From Bacteroides sedimenti (GTDB taxonomy: Bacteria > Bacteroidota > Bacteroidia > Bacteroidales > Bacteroidaceae): 64,000 nucleotides of DNA. Below the pieces are notes generated by a model. That model was not told the DNA's origin. It saw nothing but the letters and a program-made list of their open reading frames with translations, and did no database searches. Each line of letters starts with the position of its first letter. Position 1 is the first letter of the stretch. A program made the translations under genes and the position numbers. Location: NCBI RefSeq assembly GCF_040365225.1, contig NZ_AP028055.1, forward strand, positions 2,914,001-2,978,000, in the 5' to 3' direction. Of the stretch, positions 9,036 through 18,056 are shown in pieces.

Positions 9036-11102
9036 ATGGAGGTACGGCAAAGACTATTTCTTGTTGTTATAACTCTATTTTACTTTTATCTGCCGATATC
9101 TGCTCAGATAGATAATGTTACCGATTGGGAGGATTTGGCAGAGGAGATGGTTTCTGAGGATGAAGAAGAAGATAAAGGTTGGGTAAATTGGCAGGAGGAT
9201 TTAAATTACCTGAAAGAAAACCCGCTCAATCTGAATCAGATAACCAAGGAACAGTTAGAACAGTTTCCTTTTCTTTCCGCCCTTCAAATCGAGTACCTGC
9301 TTTACTACCTTTATCTAAATGCTCCAATGAAAAGCATATATGAATTACAGTTGGTTGAAGAGTTGGACAGGCAGACCATTCAGTATCTGTTGCCCTATGT
9401 CTTTGTTGGAGAACCTGAAAAGAAAGAAAAGATTCCTTCCTGGAATGACCTGTTAAATTACGGGAAGCATGAGATATTAACAAGGTTCGATATACCCCTT
9501 TATATGAAAAAAGGGTTTACTAAAAATGAAGACAGCTTATCAACACCAGATGTGAATAAACGGTTCATAGGCAGTTCATACTATCATTCCCTGCGCTATT
9601 CATTTCAGTATAAAGACCTCTTAATTTGTGGATTAACTGCAGAAAAAGATTGTGGAGAACCTTTTCAACGGAGAGTTGATAACTTAGGATACGACTATTT
9701 ATCGTTCTATTTATTAGTCCGAAATTTGGGAAAACTGAAAACTTTGGCATTGGGAAATTACAGATTAAGTTTCGGTCATGGCTTGGTTATTAACAGCAAT
9801 TATTCACTGGGTAAAAGCTCCTCTATATCCACCATGGAATCCAAATCTACCGGTATCAAAAAACACTCTTCTACTGACGAGTATAACTACTTTCAAGGGA
9901 TGGCGGCTACTTTTAAGCAGGACGATTTTTCATTTACGGGTTTTTATTCATACCGCAATCTGGATGGAATTGTAACCGATGGAGTTCTCTCTTCTATAAA
10001 AAAAGATGGCTTGCACCGCATCCCCAGGGATGTGGAAAGGAGGAATGCGGCAACTGTTCAACTGACGGGAGGTAACATCGGTTATTCTTTTCATAATCTC
10101 AAAGTTGGGATAACGGGAATCTATTATTTCTTTGATAAACGCTACGAACCGGAACTTCGACCCTATAATTACTATTACCTGCGTGGGAAAGAATTCTTTA
10201 ATCTGGGAGTCGATTATAAGTATAGATGGAATAAAGTTCTTTTTTCAGGAGAAACAGCTGTTGGAAAGAGTGGAGGAATAGCCACACTCAATTCAGTGGC
10301 ATTTTCCCCTGCAAAAGGATATCAGCTACTTTTGCTTCAGCGATTTTATGCCAAAGATTACAAGGCACTTTATGCCCGCTCTATCTCTGAAGGAAGTTCT
10401 GTTCAAAACGAAAATGGATTTTATCTGGGTGTGGAGTCGGCTCCTCGTAAATATTGGAAACTCTCTGCATATGTTGATTTCTTTCGTTTTCCATGGTTAC
10501 GTTACGAAGCCGACAGGCCATCCTCCGGTTTCGATGGGTTATTGCAGTCCACTTATACACCTAAGACAAACCTAACAATGTTTTTGCGTTATCGTTATAA
10601 ATCGAAAGATAAGAATTATACGCCTGAAAAATCAGGTCAGAAAGAGGTGTGCCCATTTATTCAGCAAAAGGTAAAATATCAGGTCGTATATACAATGTAT
10701 AAATCACTTCTTTTTAAAACAACTGCCGATTGGGTTTGGACTAACCCGCAAGGGGTGAATGCCAAACATGGTTATCTGATTTTTCAAAATATTTCCTATC
10801 AACTTTCCAGTTTACCCATTCGGTTTGATCTTAGTTACGGCATGTTCGACACTGACGATTATTCCACCCGAATATCTGGCTACGAACGAAACTTGCTCTA
10901 TGCCTATTCGCTAATGACTTTTTACGGTAAGGGTGTTCGCTTTGCCTTTAATACACGCTATGACTTCAATCGGAAACTGATGTTGATGGCAAAACTGGGA
11001 CAAACAAGGTACACTGATCGCGATGAAATTGGTTCGGGACTGGATACCATATTCGACAATGCAAAGACAGACATTTATCTACAGCTTCGATGGAAATTTT
11101 AA
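9036..11102 (+). CDS. Helix-hairpin-helix domain protein with C-terminal outer-membrane beta barrel
   Basis: A 688-residue exported protein. Signal peptide at 1-23 (…PISAQ), a very acidic linker at about 24-50 (SEDEEEDKG), then two ComEA-like helix-hairpin-helix units at about 60-130 (LNLNQITKEQLEQFPFLS; YELQLVEELDRQTIQYLLPY), then some 550 residues of aromatic-rich beta strands ending in W-K-F, typical of an outer-membrane barrel. HhH units bind DNA non-specifically in ComEA and UvrC; here the domain would face the periplasm. The family is widespread in Bacteroidetes, but I know no demonstrated function. It is preceded by GGAG next to its ATG and follows the PorV-like gene by 3 bases. Confidence 0.8.
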   Translation: MEVRQRLFLVVITLFYFYLPISAQIDNVTDWEDLAEEMVSEDEEEDKGWVNWQEDLNYLKENPLNLNQITKEQLEQFPFLSALQIEYLLYYLYLNAPMKSIYELQLVEELDRQTIQYLLPYVFVGEPEKKEKIPSWNDLLNYGKHEILTRFDIPLYMKKGFTKNEDSLSTPDVNKRFIGSSYYHSLRYSFQYKDLLICGLTAEKDCGEPFQRRVDNLGYDYLSFYLLVRNLGKLKTLALGNYRLSFGHGLVINSNYSLGKSSSISTMESKSTGIKKHSSTDEYNYFQGMAATFKQDDFSFTGFYSYRNLDGIVTDGVLSSIKKDGLHRIPRDVERRNAATVQLTGGNIGYSFHNLKVGITGIYYFFDKRYEPELRPYNYYYLRGKEFFNLGVDYKYRWNKVLFSGETAVGKSGGIATLNSVAFSPAKGYQLLLLQRFYAKDYKALYARSISEGSSVQNENGFYLGVESAPRKYWKLSAYVDFFRFPWLRYEADRPSSGFDGLLQSTYTPKTNLTMFLRYRYKSKDKNYTPEKSGQKEVCPFIQQKVKYQVVYTMYKSLLFKTTADWVWTNPQGVNAKHGYLIFQNISYQLSSLPIRFDLSYGMFDTDDYSTRISGYERNLLYAYSLMTFYGKGVRFAFNTRYDFNRKLMLMAKLGQTRYTDRDEIGSGLDTIFDNAKTDIYLQLRWKF

Positions 11103-11135
11103 AAGTAAATAGAACAATTTGCCATCTGTATCAAT

Positions 11136-11143
11136 TATCTTTG
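11136..11143 (+). promoter_or_regulatory. -7 box (TATCTTTG) of the radical SAM gene
   Basis: Exact TAnnTTTG, 20 bases before the ATG at 11164. It separates this gene from the HhH/barrel operon. Confidence 0.6.
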
Positions 11144-11163
11144 CCTCAGAAAATTAAAATCGT

Positions 11164-11940
11164 ATGTCAACAATTATATTTCCTTCACCAATTTTTGGTC
11201 CCGTTCATTCACGTCGTTTAGGTGTATCATTAGGAGTTAATCTTTTACCTGCAGATGGGAAAGTTTGTTCGTTTGATTGTATCTATTGCGAATGCGGATT
11301 AAATGCCGAGCGTAGACCCAAACAACCCTTGCCCACCCGTGAAGAGGTTCGTACAGCTCTCGAAGAAAAGCTGAAAGATATGCAGGTAAATGGTCCTTCA
11401 CCCGACGTGCTTACCTTTGCCGGCAATGGAGAACCTACGGCACATCCTCAGTTTGCAGAGATTATAGATGATACCATTGAGCTTCGGAATCACTATTTTC
11501 CTAAAGCAAAAGTGAGTGTGCTCAGCAACTCCACCTTTATCAATCGACCGGGAGTATTCGAAGCGCTGATGAAGGTAGATAATAATATTCTGAAGCTTGA
11601 TACAGTCAATGAAGATTATATCAGAATGGTCGATCGGCCCTCTGGAAGTTTTAATCTCCGTGAAATTATTGAGCGTATGAAGGATTTCAAAGGACATGTA
11701 ATCATTCAGACCATGTTTATAAAAGGAACCTGTTGGGGTGAGAGTGTTGACAATACAGGAGATGATTTTGTGCTTCCCTGGCTTGAGGTAGTCGAAGCAA
11801 TAGCTCCTTCGCAGGTGATGATTTATACAATTGATAGGGCAACTCCGGATAAACATCTAAAAAAAGCTACCCATATAGAGTTGGATCGTATTCTTGAAAT
11901 GCTAAATAGTAAAGGGATTTCTGCCTCTGCTTCTTATTAA
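11164..11940 (+). CDS. Radical SAM protein, COG0731-like
   Basis: A 258-residue iron-sulfur enzyme. The SAM-cluster motif CxxxCxxC is CSFDCIYC at about residues 37-44, followed by another Cys. A glycine-rich stretch TFAGNGEPTAHPQF at about 83-96 matches the SAM-binding GGEP-type motif. The N-terminus FGPVHSRRLGVSLGVNLLP is typical of the Fe-S oxidoreductase family related to wyosine-type and anaerobic-metabolism radical enzymes. The substrate cannot be assigned. It stands alone between its own promoter and a strong terminator. Confidence 0.8.
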   Translation: MSTIIFPSPIFGPVHSRRLGVSLGVNLLPADGKVCSFDCIYCECGLNAERRPKQPLPTREEVRTALEEKLKDMQVNGPSPDVLTFAGNGEPTAHPQFAEIIDDTIELRNHYFPKAKVSVLSNSTFINRPGVFEALMKVDNNILKLDTVNEDYIRMVDRPSGSFNLREIIERMKDFKGHVIIQTMFIKGTCWGESVDNTGDDFVLPWLEVVEAIAPSQVMIYTIDRATPDKHLKKATHIELDRILEMLNSKGISASASY

Positions 11941-12003
11941 TACAAAACAATCAACGGTAAGCTTCCCCAATAAAAGTCATAACATTCAATTTGGAAGAAT
12001 AGT

Positions 12004-12052
12004 AAAAGATCCATTTTCAACCCACAAAAGAGGTTGAAAATGGATCTTTTTA
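12004..12052 (+). terminator. Strong intrinsic terminator after the radical SAM gene
   Basis: Perfect 19-bp inverted repeat (12004-12022 with 12032-12050) around a 9-base loop, ending in a T tract on the plus strand. The A tract at the left end could let it also act on leftward transcripts. Confidence 0.9.
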
Positions 12053-12120
12053 TTCTGAAGTTGTATACTGTAGTTTTTTCAGATTATGTAGGTTAGTTTA
12101 AATACCCTCTTAATTTTCTT

Positions 12121-13803
12121 TTATTTCTTGTCAATCAGTTCCTGAGCTCTTGCTAGTGCAAGAGTGATATGGCTGCAAATATTCTCTTTTCCCAGAAGAT
12201 CATTAAATCCAGATTTTTCCAACACTTCGTGCACCCTGTCATTTACTCCGGAAAGAACAACCTCAATGTTTTCTTTCTTCGACATGCGACAAAGGTTTGT
12301 CAGGTTATGAACTCCGGTAGAGTCAATAAACGGAACCTTTCTCATCCGGATGATACGTACTTTTGGATGATCTTCCAGTTGTACCATCTGTTCCTCGAAT
12401 TTATTTGCTATTCCAAAATAGAAAGGACCATTGATTTCATAAACTTCTACACCTTCAGGTATTTTAATCGGTTCCTCGGCAACTTCACCAACCTCACCTA
12501 CAACGGCAGGTTCAATTTCTTCCGTGATAACCGATAGATTGGTAGTTTCTGCAACCCGTCTCATAAATAGCAGACAGGCTATTACAATACCTACTTCGAT
12601 GGCTACTGTCAGGTCGATGATAATGGTCAGAAAGAAAGTGATTAGTAATACGGCAATATCCGATTTTGGATTTTTCAGCAAAGCCTTGAACGTTCTCCAT
12701 TCACTCATATTGTAAGATACAATTACAAGTACACCAGCTAAACAGGCCATTGGTATGTGTTTTGTCAACGGGCCGAGGCATATCAAAATCAGCAGAAGCA
12801 CTCCGGCATGAATCAATCCGGCAACCGGACTTTTACCTCCGTTGTTAATATTGGTCATGGTACGGGCAATAGCTCCTGTTGCAGGTATACCGCCAAATAA
12901 AGGTGTTATCAAATTGGCAGCACCTTGAGCTATAAGTTCCTGATTCGAATCATGTTTGTCTCCTGTTACACCATCGGCAACAGTTGCTGAAAGCAGTGAT
13001 TCTATTGCACCCAAAATCGCAATAGTTATCGCTGCTGGGAAAAGCCCTTTAATTACTTCCCACGACATAGCAGGAACTTGAGCCTGGGGTAATGAGGCGT
13101 TGATGGTAAAACGGTCGCCAATTGTCTCGATTGAAGTGATACCTGCATAAGTTCTCATCAAGTATGCGAAAATAGTCATCACAATTATGGCAATCAGTGA
13201 TCCCGGAATCTTTTTAGAGAACTTAGGTGTATAAGCAATGATCAGTATACTTAATAACCCCACTAATGTAGGCCATAGACTGATGGTTGAAAAATCCTGG
13301 AAATAGGCTCCCCATTTTGAAAGAAAATCGGCAGGCACAATGTGCATTTTCAATCCGAAAAGGTCTTTTATCTGAGTTGTGAAAATTGTTACCGCAATAC
13401 CACTGGTAAATCCAACTACAATTGGGTAGGGGATATACTTAATGATAGTTCCCAGTTTAAAGACTCCCAGGATAATCAATAATAATCCGGCCATTATGGT
13501 TGCTACAATCAGCCCCTTTTCTCCGTATTGTTGGATGATTCCATAAACAATAACGATAAAGGCGCCAGTAGGTCCACCTATCTGGACTTTTGATCCCCCT
13601 AAGAATGAGATAATAAAACCAGCAATGATAGCTGTGATAATTCCTTTTTCAGGTGAAACACCCGATGCAATACCAAATGCAATTGCCAGAGGAAGCGCTA
13701 CTATACCAACGATAATTCCAGCCATTAAATCGGAAAGGAATGTCTCTTTGGAGTAGTTTTTCAAAGCAGTGTATAGCTTTGGTTTGAATTCAAACGTTTT
13801 CAT
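12121..13803 (-). CDS. SulP-family anion transporter with STAS domain
   Basis: A 560-residue inner-membrane transporter for sulfate, bicarbonate or another anion. The N-terminal ~400 residues hold about 12-14 hydrophobic segments, with the SulP signature GIVGIVALPLAIAFGIASG near residues 33-51. The C-terminal ~110 residues form a STAS domain (KVRIIRMRKVPFIDSTGVHNL). The reading frame extends to 13908, but the start is placed at ATG 13803: the -7 box at 13866-13873 lies inside the extension and the residues after M at 13803 (MKTFEFKPKLYTALKNY) are typical. The ion cannot be deduced. It is divergent from rubrerythrin. Confidence 0.9.
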   Translation of the reverse strand: MKTFEFKPKLYTALKNYSKETFLSDLMAGIIVGIVALPLAIAFGIASGVSPEKGIITAIIAGFIISFLGGSKVQIGGPTGAFIVIVYGIIQQYGEKGLIVATIMAGLLLIILGVFKLGTIIKYIPYPIVVGFTSGIAVTIFTTQIKDLFGLKMHIVPADFLSKWGAYFQDFSTISLWPTLVGLLSILIIAYTPKFSKKIPGSLIAIIVMTIFAYLMRTYAGITSIETIGDRFTINASLPQAQVPAMSWEVIKGLFPAAITIAILGAIESLLSATVADGVTGDKHDSNQELIAQGAANLITPLFGGIPATGAIARTMTNINNGGKSPVAGLIHAGVLLLILICLGPLTKHIPMACLAGVLVIVSYNMSEWRTFKALLKNPKSDIAVLLITFFLTIIIDLTVAIEVGIVIACLLFMRRVAETTNLSVITEEIEPAVVGEVGEVAEEPIKIPEGVEVYEINGPFYFGIANKFEEQMVQLEDHPKVRIIRMRKVPFIDSTGVHNLTNLCRMSKKENIEVVLSGVNDRVHEVLEKSGFNDLLGKENICSHITLALARAQELIDKK

Positions 13804-13865
13804 TTTATTTATTCGATATGTATAGTTAATTTCGCTAAATTCTTGACTATTAAAACGAGTAGACG

Positions 13866-13873
13866 CAAAAGTA
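13866..13873 (-). promoter_or_regulatory. -7 box (TACTTTTG) of the SulP gene
   Basis: Exact TAnnTTTG on the minus strand, about 60 bases upstream of ATG 13803. It excludes the longer reading-frame start. Confidence 0.6.
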
Positions 13874-13969
13874 CATAAAAAATGTAAATGAATTATGTTT
13901 AACAACATATTTTTTCAACGAAACTATTTGAAAATCATTTTCTGAATGATTTTTCTAATTTAGAAAAAA

Positions 13970-13999
13970 TTGATTTTCAAACTAAAAAAAGTATATTTG
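13970..13999 (+). promoter_or_regulatory. Consensus Bacteroidetes promoter of rubrerythrin
   Basis: TTG at 13970-13972, a 19-base spacer, then TATATTTG at 13992-13999: one of the best matches to the two-part consensus in the window. It lies inside the nominal reading frame, so the protein must start downstream at 14051. Confidence 0.75.
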
Positions 14000-14050
14000 T
14001 GTTATAACAATATCGATGCTAAGATAGTTTACAACTTAAATAAGATGATT

Positions 14051-14629
14051 ATGGCTAAAAGTATCAAAGGAACTCAAACGGAGAAGAATTTAATGCAATC
14101 TTTTGCAGGTGAATCGCAAGCAAGAATGCGTTATACCTATTTTGCAAGTGCGGCAAAGAAAGAGGGTTTTGAACAGATTGCTGCAATTTTCCAGGAAACT
14201 GCCGATCAGGAAAAAGAGCATGCTAAGCGTATGTTTAAGTTTCTGGAAGGTGGTATGGTAGAAATTACTGCCAGTTTCCCAGCGGGTGTCATAGGAAAAA
14301 CAGTAGATAACTTACAGGCTGCAGCAGCAGGCGAGCACGAAGAGTGGTCTGAGCTTTATCCATCATTTGCCGATGTGGCCGAAAAAGAAGGATTCCCCCA
14401 AATCGCTGCCATGTATCGCAGCATATCCGTGGCTGAAAAAGGACACGAAGAGAGATACCGTGCTTTCGTAAAGAACATTGAAACAGCTTCTGTGTTTGCC
14501 AAAGAGGGTGAAGTTGTTTGGCAATGTCGCAATTGCGGTTACATACATGTAGGAAAAGAAGCACCGGAAGTTTGTCCGGCATGCATTCATCCTCAGGCTC
14601 ATTTTGAAGTAATGAAAGAGAATTATTAA
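14051..14629 (+). CDS. rbr: Rubrerythrin
   Basis: Cytosolic non-haem iron peroxidase that reduces hydrogen peroxide in anaerobes. The 192 residues from ATG 14051 (MAKSIKGTQTEKNL) match classical rubrerythrins. The N-terminal ferritin-like diiron domain carries the expected Glu/His sets (ESQARMRY; ETADQEKEHAKRM; GEHEEW; EKGHEERY). The C-terminal rubredoxin domain has CRNC and CPAC knuckles. The frame is open further upstream to 13970, but the promoter lies in that stretch. Monocistronic, with a strong terminator about 145 bases after the stop. Confidence 0.95.
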   Translation: MAKSIKGTQTEKNLMQSFAGESQARMRYTYFASAAKKEGFEQIAAIFQETADQEKEHAKRMFKFLEGGMVEITASFPAGVIGKTVDNLQAAAAGEHEEWSELYPSFADVAEKEGFPQIAAMYRSISVAEKGHEERYRAFVKNIETASVFAKEGEVVWQCRNCGYIHVGKEAPEVCPACIHPQAHFEVMKENY

Positions 14630-14773
14630 TTTCTTCTGTTCAAAAAGGATAGAAAATTTGATAAAGTATTCATTTGGGAAACCTGTATTGATCTTGTGAT
14701 ACTGTCAACTAGTGAAATCAAGTAATTACAGAAAACGCTTTAAGTTAGAGCCCCCGTGGAAATATTTAAAAAG

Positions 14774-14806
14774 AGGGTTGTTCCGATTTATGGAACAACC
14801 CTTTTT
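14774..14806 (+). terminator. Intrinsic terminator downstream of rubrerythrin
   Basis: 11-bp stem (14774-14784 with 14792-14802), 7-base loop and a T tract on the plus strand. The hairpin core GGTTGT(T/C)CC is nearly the same as the one at 60811-60838. Confidence 0.85.
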
Positions 14807-14849
14807 CTTTCTTCATCCTTGCCCATTTTCCTCATAAAAATAATTTTTA

Positions 14850-14966
14850 GAAGTCACGCAAGTCGCGCAAGTCACTCAGGTTAGCTGTAATTTATTGTGC
14901 ATCAATGGTGTATGGGTGCGTGACTTCCGTTGAAAAAGCGTGTGACTTTGCATAAGTCACGCAGCT
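14850..14966. repeat. Dispersed intergenic repeat built on AAGTCACGCA, copy A
   Basis: Contains AAGTCACGCA directly followed by AGTCGCGCA and AGTCACTCA, then after about 40 bases the inverted form TGCGTGACTTC, a further GTGTGACTT, and a direct AAGTCACGCAG. The same order of motifs occurs in opposite orientation at 23941-24112. No coding potential. Confidence 0.7.
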
Positions 14967-15351
14967 TTGTTTATATTGTACAATTTGAATACCTTATATA
15001 AAAAATGTTTGCAAGTCCTTATTCCCATTGAGCATAAGTTTAATTACTTGTTAATTATACATTACAAATAAAAACACTTACTATTCAATGTGAAATTTAT
15101 GAATAGGCTCATGTTGGAATATAAAATATTTCTTCTAATCATATTTCTACATTCATTTGCGTAAACCTTTAAAATTGAAATCGAAAATATAAACAAATAT
15201 AGGATTGATATAATAAATTATATTGATACATTTGTACTCATTCAAAAAACAATGTTGTATTTATTGATATTCGATGGCAAAATAATACTTTATAATATTT
15301 ATATCTTTTTATTTTTACTATAATAAATCAATTATTAATCAATAATATTTT

Positions 15352-16158
15352 ATGAAAATAAAATTCTTACTTGTATTTGTTTTGATTCCTTTTATTACTT
15401 TCGCTCAAGAGATTCAGCCTGATTCGTTAAAATCGTCTGAAAAAAGTTGGAAATTTGCTGCAGGGGTAAGTTTATTAAGCAACATAAATCATACTAGGCA
15501 ACAAGAAGCACAACCCATTGAATTAAATTTCAGATACAATATTAAAAACAAACATACACTGCGTTTAGGTATCCCTTTAACATTAAATCATAAGATATTT
15601 GGTGAACCGGAAGTTTCATCGGGGCATACAGTAGGTGAAATGCCTGCACTAGATTATATAAAGAATATGAAGGATGGAGATTTATATCCTTTTTACAATT
15701 CATTTTATAAAACATTAAAAAATGAATATAGTTTATATGGAATCTCTGTTGGATATGATTACAGTTATAAACTCATGGAAAATCTTTCTGCCTTTGCCGG
15801 AGCGGATTTAGAATTTTGTCATTTCTCGGCTAATGCAAAATATTATAATATACATTATATTAATATGAGCGATAATTACATGGCTTCTATGACGTCTGTT
15901 ATTTTTATAAATAGAAACATTAATTCTAATGCGTATATGTGTAGACCGCTGCTAGGAGTTCGTTATCAATTTCAAAGATTATTAATTGAAGGGAATCTGG
16001 GATACAGCTTTAATAAAAGAAAGTTCTATGGTGACATGACATTAGATCTAGGCTATCAAGGTGGCAATAATGAAATCAGGAAACATAAATTCGGAGGATA
16101 TGTATATAATGAGAAACAATTTAATTACAACATTAATATATCGTACATATTTAAATAA
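15352..16158 (+). CDS. Putative outer-membrane beta-barrel protein, unknown family
   Basis: A 268-residue protein with a signal peptide (1-18, …ITFA-QE) and beta-rich, Tyr/Asn-rich sequence ending in an aromatic residue (ISYIFK), consistent with a small barrel of the porin-family type. Charge and strand pattern support surface or outer-membrane location. No recognised domain. It opens an AT-rich block of small unknown genes on the same strand, with about 155 bases to the next called gene. Confidence 0.6.
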   Translation: MKIKFLLVFVLIPFITFAQEIQPDSLKSSEKSWKFAAGVSLLSNINHTRQQEAQPIELNFRYNIKNKHTLRLGIPLTLNHKIFGEPEVSSGHTVGEMPALDYIKNMKDGDLYPFYNSFYKTLKNEYSLYGISVGYDYSYKLMENLSAFAGADLEFCHFSANAKYYNIHYINMSDNYMASMTSVIFINRNINSNAYMCRPLLGVRYQFQRLLIEGNLGYSFNKRKFYGDMTLDLGYQGGNNEIRKHKFGGYVYNEKQFNYNINISYIFK

Positions 16159-16222
16159 TCATTTTTAGTTGTGTAAATAAAACTGCGTTGTGCTTTATTT
16201 ACAGAATTTCATTGGTTTGTGA

Positions 16223-16327
16223 TATGGAGGCATTTATAATCCTTATGATGCATCTGATTATAACGATAGACAGAATATAGAGATCTTAGCGCTATACAAA
16301 TTAAATAAATGTTATGGAAGAGTTTAA
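16223..16327 (+). pseudogene. 34-codon protein-like tail, possible remnant of a lost gene
   Basis: After a TGA stop at 16220-16222 the frame reads YGGIYNPYDASDY…LYKLNKCYGRV and stops at 16325-16327. It has no start codon, looks compositionally like a real protein C-terminus and overlaps the ATG of the next gene by 14 bases. That is the arrangement expected if the body of an upstream gene, perhaps a polymorphic-toxin-like protein, was lost and its last codons and following gene remain. Speculative. Confidence 0.25.
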
Positions 16328-16757
16328 AATAATGATTTGGAAGGAGGATAATATAAACATTAGATATCGGTCTTTAGATCAAGCAGAAATACAAAAATTA
16401 CTTGATGATATTTCCGATAAACTAAATATAAAGATTTACTGTGACTCTTTTTTATTTACTAAACTTTCTGAAATATTGATGGATCAAGTGCTGTTATTGA
16501 ACATTAATGAACCTGATGGTTTTGAATGTTTTATTTCGAAATTTAATTTACATATACCAGGAAATATTCCAGTTAATGTGATATGGAATTATGATAGTGT
16601 TGATTGTTTTGAAATTGATGAGCTGAAAAAGTTTTGGGAATATATTTGGTATGGGGCTTCAGATGAAATGTGTTTATTGTATTTTCAAGAAATCAATTTT
16701 ATTATTATGTTAACGGATTACGGAACAATGTATTATAATCGGCTGTGCAAATTTTGA
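16314..16757 (+). CDS. Small protein of unknown function (147 aa)
   Basis: Acidic, Trp/Tyr/Phe-rich soluble protein without signal peptide or membrane helix, starting MEEFKIMIWKEDNI. Its size, acidity, lack of recognised domain and position right after a protein-like tail in another frame are what one sees in immunity genes of contact-dependent toxins. No family was recognised, so this stays a guess. Composition is as AT-rich as its neighbours. Confidence 0.5.
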   Translation: MEEFKIMIWKEDNINIRYRSLDQAEIQKLLDDISDKLNIKIYCDSFLFTKLSEILMDQVLLLNINEPDGFECFISKFNLHIPGNIPVNVIWNYDSVDCFEIDELKKFWEYIWYGASDEMCLLYFQEINFIIMLTDYGTMYYNRLCKF

Positions 16758-16859
16758 GAAACTTTTTTAGATTATGAAATAAACCAAATTCTAATATGAC
16801 TAGTGGTGTTATCATAAAAATAAAATCAGGAATATAAAAGAACAAATCTGTGAGTGATA

Positions 16860-17270
16860 ATGAAAAGTAAAATTAAGTATTTATTAATATTGTTGATGAC
16901 TTCATTAGGAGCATTTGGACAAAAAATCAATTGCAATAAAATTAATGCGATTGTGATAAAACGTGTACCTTTTGAAATTATGACAGCTGTAGATGTTCCA
17001 TGTGATGACTTTGAAAAAGCTTTTTCAGATAAATTGGAAATTATAATCCTGCGAGATTCTTTGGCGATAAACAAGTGTATATATTTATTGTCTAATTTGG
17101 AGTTAAGAGATTCTACTATATATCCTAATATTGATACTAGAGCTAAAATAGAGATTTATTCACCCAAAGACACTTTAACAATTTGTTTAAATCAATTTCT
17201 TACAATAAAAGAAGGCGTAAAATATAAAACATCAAAGGATTTAATAAATTTCGTCGTAAGTGTGAAGTAA
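16860..17270 (+). CDS. Small secreted protein of unknown function (136 aa)
   Basis: ATG 16860 is preferred to the GTG two codons earlier, as it begins a clean signal peptide (MKSKIKYLLILLMTSLGAFG-Q). The mature ~116 residues contain three or four Cys and alternate beta-type stretches (IYSPKDTLTICLNQFLTI). Periplasmic or exported. No domain recognised. It lies about 100 bases after the 147-aa gene, same strand, and about 50 before the next gene. Confidence 0.5.
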   Translation: MKSKIKYLLILLMTSLGAFGQKINCNKINAIVIKRVPFEIMTAVDVPCDDFEKAFSDKLEIIILRDSLAINKCIYLLSNLELRDSTIYPNIDTRAKIEIYSPKDTLTICLNQFLTIKEGVKYKTSKDLINFVVSVK

Positions 17271-17320
17271 TAATTAAAATAAAAATAGTCGCTTCAATTT
17301 GAGTTATAAAAAAATAGCTA

Positions 17321-17985
17321 ATGAGAAATAAAGTTAAGTATCTGATTATCTCTTTAATCATATCTATTCTTTCAGCTTTCTTTATTACGGGGTATCTGAA
17401 AGTTCGAAATTTTGCTGAAGCAATAGCTAATGAAGATGCTGCTAGAGGCCACGCTGTTGAAAAAAACTATAGTTGCGATACATTCTTAAGAAAAGCGAAA
17501 GAAAATTTGAATACTTTTTATGAGAAAAAAGATATAAATTATCTAAGAATTGCGAAGATATATCTTGATAGCATTGACTGCGATTCTTTCAGATATAAGA
17601 TGTTAATACAAAAATATCTATTCTTTTATTATCAAAGGATTATAAAGAAGGGATTAAATATATTTCATCATTAGATTCTTGTTCTTTTAAAAGAAGCTAT
17701 ATGAAATCTATGTATTTGAATAGATTTAAAGGTTTAGAAAGCGAATGCAAATTGGATACAATTAAAAGGAATAAATTTTACAATAAGGGATTGTCTGCAA
17801 TACATTTATATATGAAAGAACATCCTACTGATAAAGAATCATTATTTGATTATTATATTTTAAAAATGTTGTTTAATGATCATGCAGAAGTTATTAAGGA
17901 AGTTGAGTCATTGAAAAGTCTAAAAATATATGAAAACGACTTTTTAGATACCTTAATTGAAGCATTAAATAATTTTAATGAATAA
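17321..17985 (+). pseudogene. Frameshifted gene for a membrane-anchored helical-repeat-like protein
   Basis: Two consecutive frames (17321-17674 and 17701-17985) join into one sensible ~220-aa protein if one base is added in the A run at 17610-17614. The first frame then continues …KMLIQKISILLLSKDYKEGIKYISSLDSC… into the second. N-terminal membrane anchor (residues 5-25), then helical, TPR-like sequence (KAKENLNTFYEKKDINYLRIAKIYL). As read, the protein is cut at 117 residues. The cause may be a sequencing error in a homopolymer, true decay, or slippage. Unknown function. Confidence 0.6.
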
Positions 17986-18056
17986 CTTTTGTTGTTTTAT
18001 AAATATTTGGACAGTGTCGTTACTTTAACGATGATATTTACGCCATATAACCGGTT

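Larger units (their letters stand above)
14630..15351. other. Long intergenic region with terminator, AAGTCACGCA repeat element and AT-rich DNA
   Basis: Holds the hairpin at 14774, the repeat element at 14850-14966, then about 380 very AT-rich bases. A 21-codon frame at 15099-15164 encodes a signal-peptide-like string (MLEYKIFLLIIFLHSFA) and then stops. It may be a gene remnant or chance, and is not called. Confidence 0.5.

Noticed and set aside
11398..11856. 152-codon frame antisense to the radical SAM gene
   Set aside because: Shadow frame; the plus strand has clear Fe-S motifs and a promoter.
13804..13908. N-terminal extension of the SulP protein
   Set aside because: A -7 promoter box falls inside it and the residues are not membrane-transporter-like.
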